Assembly: GCF_001428865.1 (NCBI RefSeq) | Contig: NZ_LMIV01000001.1 | Span: 1,318,236-1,382,235, forward strand | Source of the DNA: Sphingomonas sp. Root241 | Lineage (GTDB): Bacteria > Pseudomonadota > Alphaproteobacteria > Sphingomonadales > Sphingomonadaceae | Length of the DNA: 64,000 nt | Reading direction: 5' to 3' | In this document: positions 55,704-64,000 of the stretch, piece by piece | Position numbering within the stretch: the first letter of the stretch is position 1 | Layout: each line of letters opens with the position of its first letter | Made by a program: the position numbers and the translations under genes | Notes under the pieces: model-generated | The model's input: only the letters and a program-made list of their open reading frames with translations | The model's database searches: none | Told to the model about the DNA's origin: nothing

Positions 55704-56316
55704 GCCGGACCGGCCGATCTTCTGGATCGTCGCCGGTCCGAACGGATGCGGCAAGAGCACCTTCTACAATCGTACCGATATCGAGGGTTGGGGAGGATCG
55801 GTCTGGATCATCAATCCGGATCTGCTGACCGCGAAGATCGTCGAGAACGAGCCGACGGATATCGAGGCGGCGAACCTTGCCGCCGTGCAACGAATCGAGA
55901 AATGGCTGGAAACCTCGATCCAAGCCTATCAGACGATCGGCGTCGAAACGGTGCTCTCGTCCGGCAAGTATCGGCGTCTCGTCGAACTTGCGCACCGGCA
56001 CGGATTCGAAGTGCGCATGATCTACATCCTGCTCGGCTCGCTCAAACTGCAGATGGAGCGAATCGCCCAGCGCGTTCGTGAGGGCGGGCATGACGTTCCC
56101 GCGGACAAGGTCGAGGCGCGCCGTGCGCGCTCGTTCGAGCAGCTTGGGTGGTTTGCGCGGCACGTCGACCGCTGTTGGGTGTTCGACAATTCGACGGGCG
56201 AACCCGAATTGGTGGCCGTAAAGGGAGCGCCCGGGTCACTGCTGCAATTTCGGGCGTTGCCGTCCGACCTGGAAATGCTGCTGCGCCAATCGGACGTCGA
56301 TCTGCAGCGCGCCTGA
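55681..56316 (+). CDS. zeta-toxin-like P-loop kinase
   Basis: The 211-residue protein has a Walker A loop AGPNGCGKST at residues 18-27, INPDLL with the Asp that binds substrate in zeta kinases, GVETVLSSGKY, and RVREGGHDVPADKVEARRARS, which carries the conserved Arg/Gly/His pattern of the family. Zeta toxins phosphorylate UDP-N-acetylglucosamine and block cell-wall synthesis; members without an epsilon partner may have other nucleotide-sugar substrates. The start is GTG inside the upstream gene. valS follows after 44 bases. Confidence 0.78.
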   Translation: MAIRTPRRPDRPIFWIVAGPNGCGKSTFYNRTDIEGWGGSVWIINPDLLTAKIVENEPTDIEAANLAAVQRIEKWLETSIQAYQTIGVETVLSSGKYRRLVELAHRHGFEVRMIYILLGSLKLQMERIAQRVREGGHDVPADKVEARRARSFEQLGWFARHVDRCWVFDNSTGEPELVAVKGAPGSLLQFRALPSDLEMLLRQSDVDLQRA

Positions 56317-56360
56317 CGATGGGTTTGCCAATTGGTCGCAGGGCTCGCTAAAGCGCCGCC

Positions 56361-59114
56361 ATGAGCGAACTCCCCAAGACCTTCGACCCCGCCGAAATCG
56401 AAACCCGCTGGTACCAGCATTGGGAAGAAAAGGGCCTGTTCGCGCCCGAGCGGCCCGGCGCCGATCCGTGGACCTTGGTCAATCCGCCGCCCAACGTGAC
56501 CGGCAGCCTGCATATCGGCCATGCGCTCGACAATACGCTGCAGGACATTCTCGTCCGCCATGCCCGGCTGAAGGGCAAGGATGCGCGCTGGGTGGTCGGC
56601 ACCGATCATGCCGGCATCGCGACGCAGATGGTGGTCGAGCGGCAACTCAACGCGAAGCAGCAGAAGCGCACCGATTTCACCCGCGAGGAATTCGTCGCGA
56701 AGGTCTGGGAGTGGAAGGAAGAGAGTGGCGGCGAGATCACGCAGCAGCTCCGCCGCCTCGGCTGCTCGATGGACTGGGCCAACGAGCGCTTCACGATGGA
56801 CGAGGGCTTCTCGAAGGCTGTCCTGAAGGTGTTCGTCGAGCTGCACCGGCAGGGGCTGCTCTATCGCGACAAGCGTCTGGTGAACTGGGATCCTGGTCTC
56901 GGCACCGCGATCTCGGACCTCGAGGTCGAGACCGTCGAGGTCAAGGGCAGCTTCTGGCATCTGCGCTATCCGCTGGAGGACGGCAGCGGGTTCATCCAGG
57001 TCGCGACGACGCGGCCCGAAACGATGCTCGCCGATATGGCCGTGGCGGTGCATCCGGATGACGAACGCTACAAGGCGCTGGTCGGCAGACAAGTGCGGCT
57101 GCCGATCACCGGGCGGCTGATTCCGATCATCACCGACGAGCATGCCGATCCCGCGCTGGGCTCGGGCGCCGTGAAGATCACCCCGGGGCACGATTTCAAC
57201 GACTTCGAAGTGGGCAGGCGCGCCGGGATCGAGGCACGCGACATGCTCAACATGCTCGACGCCAAGGCGAACATCACCCAGACCGCCGACGGGCTGATCC
57301 CGGCCGACCTGCTCGGGCTCGACCGGTTCGAGGCGCGCAAGTTGGTCGTCGAGCGGCTCAAGGCCGAGGGTTTCCTCGTGCCGCATGTCGACAAGGAGGG
57401 CGTGGAGCACGATTCCGAGCCGCGCACGATCCAGACGCCTTATGGCGACCGCTCGGGCGTGGTGATCGAGCCGTGGCTGACCGACCAATGGTATGTCGAC
57501 GCGGCCACCCTGGCGAAGCCGGCGATCGAGGCGGTCCGCTCGGGCGCGACGAAGATCGTCCCTAAGAGCTGGGAGAAGACCTATTTCAACTGGATGGAGA
57601 ACATCCAGCCGTGGTGCGTGAGCCGCCAGCTCTGGTGGGGGCACCGGATTCCGGCGTGGTTCGCCGACGATGGCAGCATCTATGTCGCCGAGAGCGAGGC
57701 AGAGGCACAGGCGCAGGCCGGGGAGGGGGTCAAGCTCATCCAGGACAGCGACGTCCTCGACACCTGGTTCTCCTCGGCGCTCTGGCCGTTCGCGACGATG
57801 GGATGGCCTGACGCGGACGTGAAGGCGCTCGGCCGCTATCCCAACGACGTCCTCATCTCCGGCTTCGACATCCTGTTCTTCTGGGATGCGCGGATGATGA
57901 TGCAGGGTTTGCACTTCATGAAGGAAGTGCCGTTCAAGACCCTGTATCTCCACGGTTTGGTGCGTGCTGCGGACGGGCAGAAGATGTCCAAGTCCAAGGG
58001 CAATGTCGTCAATCCACTCGGGCTGATCGACCAGTATGGCGCCGATGCGCTGCGCTTCTTCATGGCGGCGATGGAGAGCCAGGGCCGCGACATCAAGATG
58101 GATGAGCGCCGCATCGAAGGCTATCGCAACTTCGCGACCAAGCTGTGGAACGCCGCGCGCTTCTGCCAGTCGAACGGGATCGGCGCGAGCAGCACGATCG
58201 AGCCGCCCGCGGCGGAGCTGGCGGTCAATCGCTGGATCATCGCCGAAACGGTGGCGACCGTGCAGGCGCTCGACCTCGCGCTCGCCGACCTGCGCTTCGA
58301 CGAGGCGGCGAACACGATCTACCAATTCACCTGGAGCCGCTTCTGCGACTGGTATCTCGAGTTGATCAAGCCGGTGATCCAAGGCGAGGGCGGGGTGCCC
58401 GCAACCGGCGCCGGTGCCGACGAAACGCGTTCGGTGGCGGGCTGGGTGCTCGATCAGATCCTCGTCATGCTCCACCCGTTCATGCCCTTCATCACCGAGG
58501 AATTGTGGTCGAAGATGGGTGCGCGCGAGCACGAGCTGATCGTGGCACACTGGCCGATGGCCGACGCGCGGGCACTCGATCCCGAGGCGGCGAAGGAGAT
58601 CGACTGGCTGATCCGGCTGGTGAGCGAGATCCGAAGCGCGCGGACTGAGCTTGGCGTTCCTCCCAGCGCCCAACTTGAACTGCACGTCACCGAGGCCTCT
58701 GAGCTGACGGAGATTCGGCTTAGGGCGCAGGCGAAGAGCCTGACTCGATTGGCTCGCCTCTCAGAAATCCATCTTAAAGGTAGTGTCGGCATCGGTGTTG
58801 TGATCGACGATGCGCAAATCGGAGATCTAGGAGTTTTCAAAACGGCTCAGAAGGGAGCTGCACAGGTTGTTGTCGATGAGGATACTTTCGTGCTCCCGCT
58901 CGAAGGTATCATCGATTTCGACGCCGAGCGCGCCCGTCTGACCAAGGCGATCGCTGCGGCCGAGAAGGAGCGCGACGGGCTTGCCGGCCGGCTCAACAAT
59001 CCGAGCTTCGTCGAGCGGGCCAAGCCGGAGGCGGTCGAGAAGGCGCGGGCGGACCATGCCGAGAAGGCGGCCGAGGCCGAGCGGCTTTCGGCGGCGCTGG
59101 CGCGGCTGGGGTGA
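56361..59114 (+). CDS. valS: valyl-tRNA synthetase
   Basis: ValS charges tRNA-Val and edits mischarged threonine. The 917-residue protein has the HIGH signature in [17 protein letters not shown], the zinc/CP1 editing region with [10 protein letters not shown], and KMSKSKGNV. An anticodon-binding domain and a C-terminal coiled coil ([20 protein letters not shown]) complete it. The segment at bases 58680-58900 uses A/T-richer codons (TTA, GGA, CTA, AAA, TCA) unlike the rest. Length is normal. Confidence 0.97.
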   Translation: MSELPKTFDPAEIETRWYQHWEEKGLFAPERPGADPWTLVNPPPNVTGSLHIGHALDNTLQDILVRHARLKGKDARWVVGTDHAGIATQMVVERQLNAKQQKRTDFTREEFVAKVWEWKEESGGEITQQLRRLGCSMDWANERFTMDEGFSKAVLKVFVELHRQGLLYRDKRLVNWDPGLGTAISDLEVETVEVKGSFWHLRYPLEDGSGFIQVATTRPETMLADMAVAVHPDDERYKALVGRQVRLPITGRLIPIITDEHADPALGSGAVKITPGHDFNDFEVGRRAGIEARDMLNMLDAKANITQTADGLIPADLLGLDRFEARKLVVERLKAEGFLVPHVDKEGVEHDSEPRTIQTPYGDRSGVVIEPWLTDQWYVDAATLAKPAIEAVRSGATKIVPKSWEKTYFNWMENIQPWCVSRQLWWGHRIPAWFADDGSIYVAESEAEAQAQAGEGVKLIQDSDVLDTWFSSALWPFATMGWPDADVKALGRYPNDVLISGFDILFFWDARMMMQGLHFMKEVPFKTLYLHGLVRAADGQKMSKSKGNVVNPLGLIDQYGADALRFFMAAMESQGRDIKMDERRIEGYRNFATKLWNAARFCQSNGIGASSTIEPPAAELAVNRWIIAETVATVQALDLALADLRFDEAANTIYQFTWSRFCDWYLELIKPVIQGEGGVPATGAGADETRSVAGWVLDQILVMLHPFMPFITEELWSKMGAREHELIVAHWPMADARALDPEAAKEIDWLIRLVSEIRSARTELGVPPSAQLELHVTEASELTEIRLRAQAKSLTRLARLSEIHLKGSVGIGVVIDDAQIGDLGVFKTAQKGAAQVVVDEDTFVLPLEGIIDFDAERARLTKAIAAAEKERDGLAGRLNNPSFVERAKPEAVEKARADHAEKAAEAERLSAALARLG

Positions 59115-59126
59115 CAAAAACGCAAC

Positions 59127-59235
59127 GTCATCCCCGCGAAAGCGGGGACCCATCTCCTGCAGGTGCCTTGCGATATAACGGCTGTTTCTCCCGCTGCATC
59201 TCCTGGAGATGGGCCCCCGCTTTCGCGGGGGTGAC
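59127..59235. repeat. palindromic element after valS
   Basis: Arms 59127-59157 and 59205-59235 are inverted copies with two mismatches, with the same GTCA(C/T)CCCCGCGAAAGCGGGG core and CCCATCTCC end as the element at 47271. A 47-bp centre separates them. It starts 12 bases after the valS stop and ends 41 bases before the MATE gene. Confidence 0.88.
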
Positions 59236-59276
59236 GGGTGTGGGGAACCACTCGGGCATGACGGAGTAGGGAACCG

Positions 59277-60716
59277 ATGGCTCAGCCTCCCCAACGCCGC
59301 GACCTGACCCAGGGCCCTATCGGCCGCACCTTGATGCTGTTCGCGCTGCCGACGCTCGGCTCGAACATCCTCCAGTCGCTGAACGGCTCGATCAATGCGG
59401 TCTGGGTGGGGCGCTTCCTCGGCGAGAGCGCGCTGGCGGCGACTTCGAACGCCAACATCATCATGTTCCTCACCTTCGGCGCGGTGTTCGGCTTCGGCAT
59501 GGCGGCGACGGTGATGATCGGACAGGCGATTGGCCGGCACGATGTCGACGCGGCGCGGCGGGCGTTCGGATCGGCGGTGGGGCTCGTCATCGGCGGGGCG
59601 ATCGTCGTCGCGATCCTGGGCTGGCTGTTCGCGCCTGATATCCTGCGATTGCTCGCCACGCCCGGCGACGCGATGCCGCTGGCGCTCGCCTATCTGCGGG
59701 TGATCTTCCTCGGCGTACCGGCATCGATGCTGCTGGTATTGCTGATGATGGGGCTGCGCGGCTCGGGTGACGCCATGACGCCATTCTGGTTCATGATCCT
59801 GAGCGCGGTGCTCGATGCCGGGCTCAACCCCGTCTTCATCCTCGGCCTCGGCCCCGTGCCGCGGATGGGGATCGCGGGGGCGGCGACCGCGACGCTGATC
59901 GCCAATCATGTCGCTGCGATCGGGTTGCTTGCGACGCTCTACATTCGCGACCTGCCGATCCGGCTGCGCGGGCGCGAGTTCCGCTACCTGCTGCCCGAGC
60001 GCGAAATGATGCGCACGATCGTCGCCAAGGGGCTGCCGATGGGCGCGCAGATGCTGGTGATGTCGCTGGGCGGGCTCACCATGGTCGGGCTAGTCAACCG
60101 GCTCGGAGTCGATACCGCGGCCGCTTACGGCGTGTCGCAGCAGCTGTGGACCTATATCCAGATGCCCGCGATGGCGATCGGCGCGGCGGTGAGCGCGATG
60201 GCGGCGCAGAATATCGGCGCCGGCGCATGGGACCGGGTCAACGGCATCACCCGCGCCGGGCTGATCTGGAACTGCGTGATCACCGGCGCGATGGTCGGCG
60301 TCGTGCTGCTGTTCGACCGGCCGGTGATGGCCTTGTTCCTCGGCGGCGACAGTGCCGCCATTCCGATCGCGCGGCATATCCAGCTGATCGCGAGTTGGAA
60401 CTTCGTGCTGTTCGGCATGACGATGGTGATCTTCGCCACCGTGCGCGCGAACGGCGCGGTGTGGGCGCCGCTGATCGCACTGATCGTCGCACTGTACCCG
60501 GTCCGCATCGGCTTCGCATTGGGGCTCGCGCCGCTGCTGGGCGGCGATGCCTTGTGGTGGAGCTTTCCGGTCGGTTCGGCGGCGGCGCTGGGACTTGCGG
60601 CGGCCTATTTCCGCTGGGGAAACTGGCGCAAGGGCGCGCTGATCCGTCCGCGCGAAGTCGAGGAGCATGCGCTCGCCACCACCGAGCCCGCCGGGCGCTT
60701 GCAACCCACCGGCTGA
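59277..60716 (+). CDS. MATE-family efflux transporter
   Basis: The 479-residue protein has 12 predicted membrane helices in two homologous halves, with the N-terminal MATE pattern PLMLFALPTLGSNILQSLNGSINAVWVGRFLG and the second half beginning near AKGLPMGAQMLVMSLGGL. MATE carriers export cationic drugs or metabolites in exchange for Na+ or H+. The C-terminal tail after residue 450 is hydrophilic. It lies between two palindromic-element-flanked genes and is likely transcribed with hemB. Confidence 0.9.
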   Translation: MAQPPQRRDLTQGPIGRTLMLFALPTLGSNILQSLNGSINAVWVGRFLGESALAATSNANIIMFLTFGAVFGFGMAATVMIGQAIGRHDVDAARRAFGSAVGLVIGGAIVVAILGWLFAPDILRLLATPGDAMPLALAYLRVIFLGVPASMLLVLLMMGLRGSGDAMTPFWFMILSAVLDAGLNPVFILGLGPVPRMGIAGAATATLIANHVAAIGLLATLYIRDLPIRLRGREFRYLLPEREMMRTIVAKGLPMGAQMLVMSLGGLTMVGLVNRLGVDTAAAYGVSQQLWTYIQMPAMAIGAAVSAMAAQNIGAGAWDRVNGITRAGLIWNCVITGAMVGVVLLFDRPVMALFLGGDSAAIPIARHIQLIASWNFVLFGMTMVIFATVRANGAVWAPLIALIVALYPVRIGFALGLAPLLGGDALWWSFPVGSAAALGLAAAYFRWGNWRKGALIRPREVEEHALATTEPAGRLQPTG

Positions 60717-61721
<1,005 letters not shown>

Positions 61722-61733
61722 TACCTCTTCTTC

Positions 61734-61838
61734 GTCACCCCCGCGAAAGCGGGGGCCCATCTCCAGCGACCTCCGCAAGCACAGCCGTGCTATTCGTGGC
61801 ACACGCACGAGATGGCTCCCCGCTTTCGCGGGGATGAC
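61734..61838. repeat. palindromic element after hemB
   Basis: Arms 61734-61763 and 61809-61838 match as inverted copies at most positions, with the GTCACCCCCGCGAAAGCGGG core shared with 47271 and 59127. The right arm contains ATGACG, an in-frame upstream start for the acetyltransferase that is probably not used. Confidence 0.87.
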
Positions 61839-61851
61839 GGATGTGGAAACG

Positions 61852-62388
61852 ATGATCGAAACCCCTCGACTCCTCCTCCGGCCGTGGCGCGAGGCGGACA
61901 AGCCGGTGTTCCACGCACTGGTGAACACGCCGGCGATGATGGAACATTTCAGCGGACCCGTCGCCCAAGCGAAGCACGACATGATCATCGACCGACAGAT
62001 CGAGCAGCAGGCGCGCTTCGGCCATTGCATGTGGGCGGTGGAGCTGCGCGACGGCGGGGCGCTGGCGGGCGTGTGCGGTGTGCGGATCGGCGGACATGCG
62101 GGCACTCCGGTGCCCGAAGAGCTCGAGATCGGCTGGCGGATCGGCGAGGCCTATTGGGGGCAGGGGATCGCGCGCGAGGCGGCCGAAGCGAGCCTCGCCT
62201 GGGGCTGGGCCAATACCGATCGCCCGCGGATCGCGGCGTGGACGGTGAGTGGCAACACGCGCTCCTGGGGCCTGATGGAGCGGCTCGGCATGCGGCGGCG
62301 CGCCGATCTCGACTTCCGCCATCCCGATTATCCTGCCGAGGATCCGGTCGGCGCGATGATCGTGTATGCGATAGACCGGCCGGCATGA
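61852..62388 (+). CDS. GNAT-family N-acetyltransferase (first of tandem pair)
   Basis: The 178-residue protein has the GNAT fold of the RimJ/RimL branch: METPRLLLRPWREADKPVF at the start, ELEIGWRIGEAYWGQGIAREAAEASL holding the acetyl-CoA loop, and NTRSWGLMERLGMRR near the end. The substrate cannot be predicted. I chose the ATG after the palindromic element; one six codons upstream lies in the repeat. The stop overlaps the start of a paralogue (ATGA) that shares the same segments. Confidence 0.87.
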   Translation: MIETPRLLLRPWREADKPVFHALVNTPAMMEHFSGPVAQAKHDMIIDRQIEQQARFGHCMWAVELRDGGALAGVCGVRIGGHAGTPVPEELEIGWRIGEAYWGQGIAREAAEASLAWGWANTDRPRIAAWTVSGNTRSWGLMERLGMRRRADLDFRHPDYPAEDPVGAMIVYAIDRPA

Positions 62389-62924
62389 TCGAGACCGAAC
62401 GCCTGATCCTGCGCGGGTGGCGCGATTCCGACCGCGAGCCCTTTCATGCCATGGGCCAGGACGAACGCGTGATGGTGACGCTTGGCCCGTTGCTGTGGCG
62501 CGACGAGACCGATGCGCTGATCGATCGGATGCAGGCGATCCTCGACACGCATGGCTTCACCTTCTGGGCAATCGAGCGGCGCGCGGATGGCGCGTTTCTG
62601 GGCTTTTGCGGGCTCAAGCCCGGCGCCGAGGACACGCCGATCGAAGGCGAGATCGAGATCGGCTGGCGGCTTGCGCACGCATATTGGGGGCAGGGCTATG
62701 CCCGCGAGGCGGCGCAGGCGAGCCTCGACTGGGGCTGGGCGAACCTCGACGTGCCCAGCATTGCGGCGATCACCACCATCGAGAATGTTCGCAGCTGGGG
62801 ACTGATGGAAAGGCTCGGCATGGTTCGCGCGCCGCAGGACGATTTCGATCATCCCCGGGCGATCGAGCGGTTGCGACCGCACATCACCTATCGCATCGCG
62901 CGACCTGCGGTTAATCCCGGCTAA
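62385..62924 (+). CDS. GNAT-family N-acetyltransferase (second of tandem pair)
   Basis: The 179-residue protein shares the first copy's landmarks: METERLILRGWRDSDREPFH, EIEIGWRLAHAYWGQGYAREAAQASL and NVRSWGLMERLGMVR. The two genes clearly arose by tandem duplication, with divergence mostly in the substrate region between residues 30 and 90. Translation is coupled to the first copy. Substrate unknown. Confidence 0.87.
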   Translation: MIETERLILRGWRDSDREPFHAMGQDERVMVTLGPLLWRDETDALIDRMQAILDTHGFTFWAIERRADGAFLGFCGLKPGAEDTPIEGEIEIGWRLAHAYWGQGYAREAAQASLDWGWANLDVPSIAAITTIENVRSWGLMERLGMVRAPQDDFDHPRAIERLRPHITYRIARPAVNPG

Positions 62925-62965
62925 ATCGGATAGAGTGCAGGCCGTCCGCAGGGGAGAAGGATTGC

Positions 62966-64000
62966 ATGGCGGACGAGGTTGAACAGGCGGACGCGCCTCA
63001 GACGCGATTCCATTGGCTGTTCGTCGTCGCCATCCTCACCGGATCGTTCCTGCTGTTCCTCGTCCAGCCGATGGTCGCGCGGATGGCGTTGCCCCGGCTC
63101 GGCGGCGCACCGGCGGTGTGGAACAGCGCGATGCTGGTCTATCAGGCGCTGCTGCTCGGCGGCTACGCCTATGCGCATTGGCTGGGGCGCGTGCCCGTGC
63201 GGATGCAGGCCGGAATCCACCTCGCGGTGCTTGCGGTCGCGGCGATCTGGCTGCCGATCGGGCTGACGGCGATGGAATTGCCCGCCGATGCCGAGCCGGC
63301 GTTCTGGGTGCCTTGGCTGTTCGGCGCGTCGATCGGGCCGTTGTTCTTCGCGATCTCGGCGCAGGCACCGTTGCTCCAGCGCTGGTACAGCGTCGCCAGC
63401 GGCGGGCGCGACCCCTATGCGCTCTATGCCGCATCGAACATCGGCAGCTTCGGGGGACTGATCGCATATCCGCTGATCGTCGAGCCCAGCCTCGCGCTCA
63501 AGGGGCAGAGCTGGCTCTGGACGATCGGCTATGCTCTGGTCTTCGTGCTCGTTGCCGGCTGCGCGACGCTGTTGCCTCGGACAGCCCCTCAGGAACCGCA
63601 CGTCGCGCACCATAGCCCGCCGGCAGGCAAGCTGCGTGTGCTCCACTGGATCGTGCTGGCTTTCGTCCCCTCAGGGCTGATGCTCGCGACGACCACCTTC
63701 CTGACCACTGACATCGTCGCGATGCCGATGCTTTGGGTGCTGCCGCTCGGCCTCTATCTGCTGAGCTTCTCGGTGGCGTTTCGCGAAGGCGGCACCATTC
63801 CCGATCTGCTCGCCAAGTTCGCACCGATCATCGTGCTGTTGTTCGGCGCAACCTTGATCGCTGGGCATCAGCAGCTCGCTTATCTCAACGCATTGATCGG
63901 CCTCGTCTTGCTGTTCGTCGTGGCAGTGGCGCTGCATTCGTGCATGTATCGGCTGCGACCGGCACCCGACCGGCTGACCGGTTTCTATCTGGCGATGTCG
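62966..64000 (+). CDS. multi-pass membrane protein, spermidine-synthase-fused type (partial)
   Basis: The frame is open to the window end; 345 residues are visible. At least eight hydrophobic helices are seen, beginning LFVVAILTGSFLLFLVQPMVARM, a start typical of the membrane proteins that carry a C-terminal spermidine-synthase-like domain. DPYALYAASNIGSFGGLIAYPLIVEP is the characteristic segment between the first helices. The C-terminal catalytic domain would lie outside the window. GGGGAGAAGG precedes the ATG. Confidence 0.7.
   Translation, partial: MADEVEQADAPQTRFHWLFVVAILTGSFLLFLVQPMVARMALPRLGGAPAVWNSAMLVYQALLLGGYAYAHWLGRVPVRMQAGIHLAVLAVAAIWLPIGLTAMELPADAEPAFWVPWLFGASIGPLFFAISAQAPLLQRWYSVASGGRDPYALYAASNIGSFGGLIAYPLIVEPSLALKGQSWLWTIGYALVFVLVAGCATLLPRTAPQEPHVAHHSPPAGKLRVLHWIVLAFVPSGLMLATTTFLTTDIVAMPMLWVLPLGLYLLSFSVAFREGGTIPDLLAKFAPIIVLLFGATLIAGHQQLAYLNALIGLVLLFVVAVALHSCMYRLRPAPDRLTGFYLAMS

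Overview
The window is about 64 kb of GC-rich chromosome from an alphaproteobacterium, most likely a Sphingomonas or a close relative in the Sphingomonadaceae. The gene order pyrH-frr-uppS-cdsA-dxr-rseP-bamA-skp-fabZ is typical of Alphaproteobacteria. No lpxD lies between skp and fabZ and no lpxA follows fabZ, which fits a lineage known for glycosphingolipids in place of classical LPS. GGAAC-N16/17-CGTT promoters of the EcfG (alphaproteobacterial general stress response) type are also present. All calls come from reading the sequence; no database search was possible.

Layout. (1) 0.1-9.7 kb: pyrimidine nucleotide, translation, isoprenoid, phospholipid and outer-membrane biogenesis genes in one tightly overlapping plus-strand run, ending with rpmE. 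(2) 9.7-16 kb: a broken PilZ gene and a small secreted protein, then rpoD, dnaG and yqeY on the minus strand. A DUF559 nuclease gene enclosed by 52-bp inverted repeats sits at the start of dnaG. (3) 16-22.5 kb: carA and carB separated by a foreign-looking gene, then greA and a rhomboid protease. (4) 22.5-24.5 kb: a minus-strand stress/envelope operon resembling E. coli yqjCDE-K, behind a probable EcfG promoter. (5) 24.5-29 kb: eno, ftsB, pdhA and pdhB. (6) 29-32.4 kb: two TadE-like pseudopilins and a TadG-like VWA protein. (7) 32.4-37.3 kb: small metabolic and unknown genes, trmFO, a YhhN-like protein, DUF488, a VOC protein and a helix-turn-helix protein. (8) 37.37-41.3 kb: a lower-GC defence island made of a DNA cytosine methyltransferase, a Vsr endonuclease, a MORC/MutL-like GHKL ATPase and a putative methyltransferase. 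(9) 41.4-64 kb: class II DAHP synthase with an in-frame XRE-type helix-turn-helix extension, TauE, a Tat-exported aminotransferase, a hydroxyacid dehydrogenase, cysS, EcfG-controlled small genes, tRNA-Cys, a pcm-like gene, tolC, a PopZ-like gene, an S9 peptidase, a zeta-like toxin pair, valS, a MATE transporter, hemB, two acetyltransferases and a membrane protein cut by the window end.

Three things stand out as possibly new. First, palindromic repeats are scattered through the window, and in one place the same kind of arms enclose a DUF559 gene. That suggests a nuclease-carrying cassette with shorter non-coding derivatives. Second, the Dcm-Vsr-GHKL-methyltransferase operon is a candidate defence system with no conventional restriction nuclease. 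Third, the DAHP synthase carries its own DNA-binding domain and has an array of five GGGTAA half-sites just upstream of its start, which looks like a self-regulating enzyme.

Most genes run in short operons with ATGA, GTGA or TGATG overlaps. Foreign-looking low-GC sequence is limited to the carA-carB insert, the defence island and two patches inside cysS and valS.
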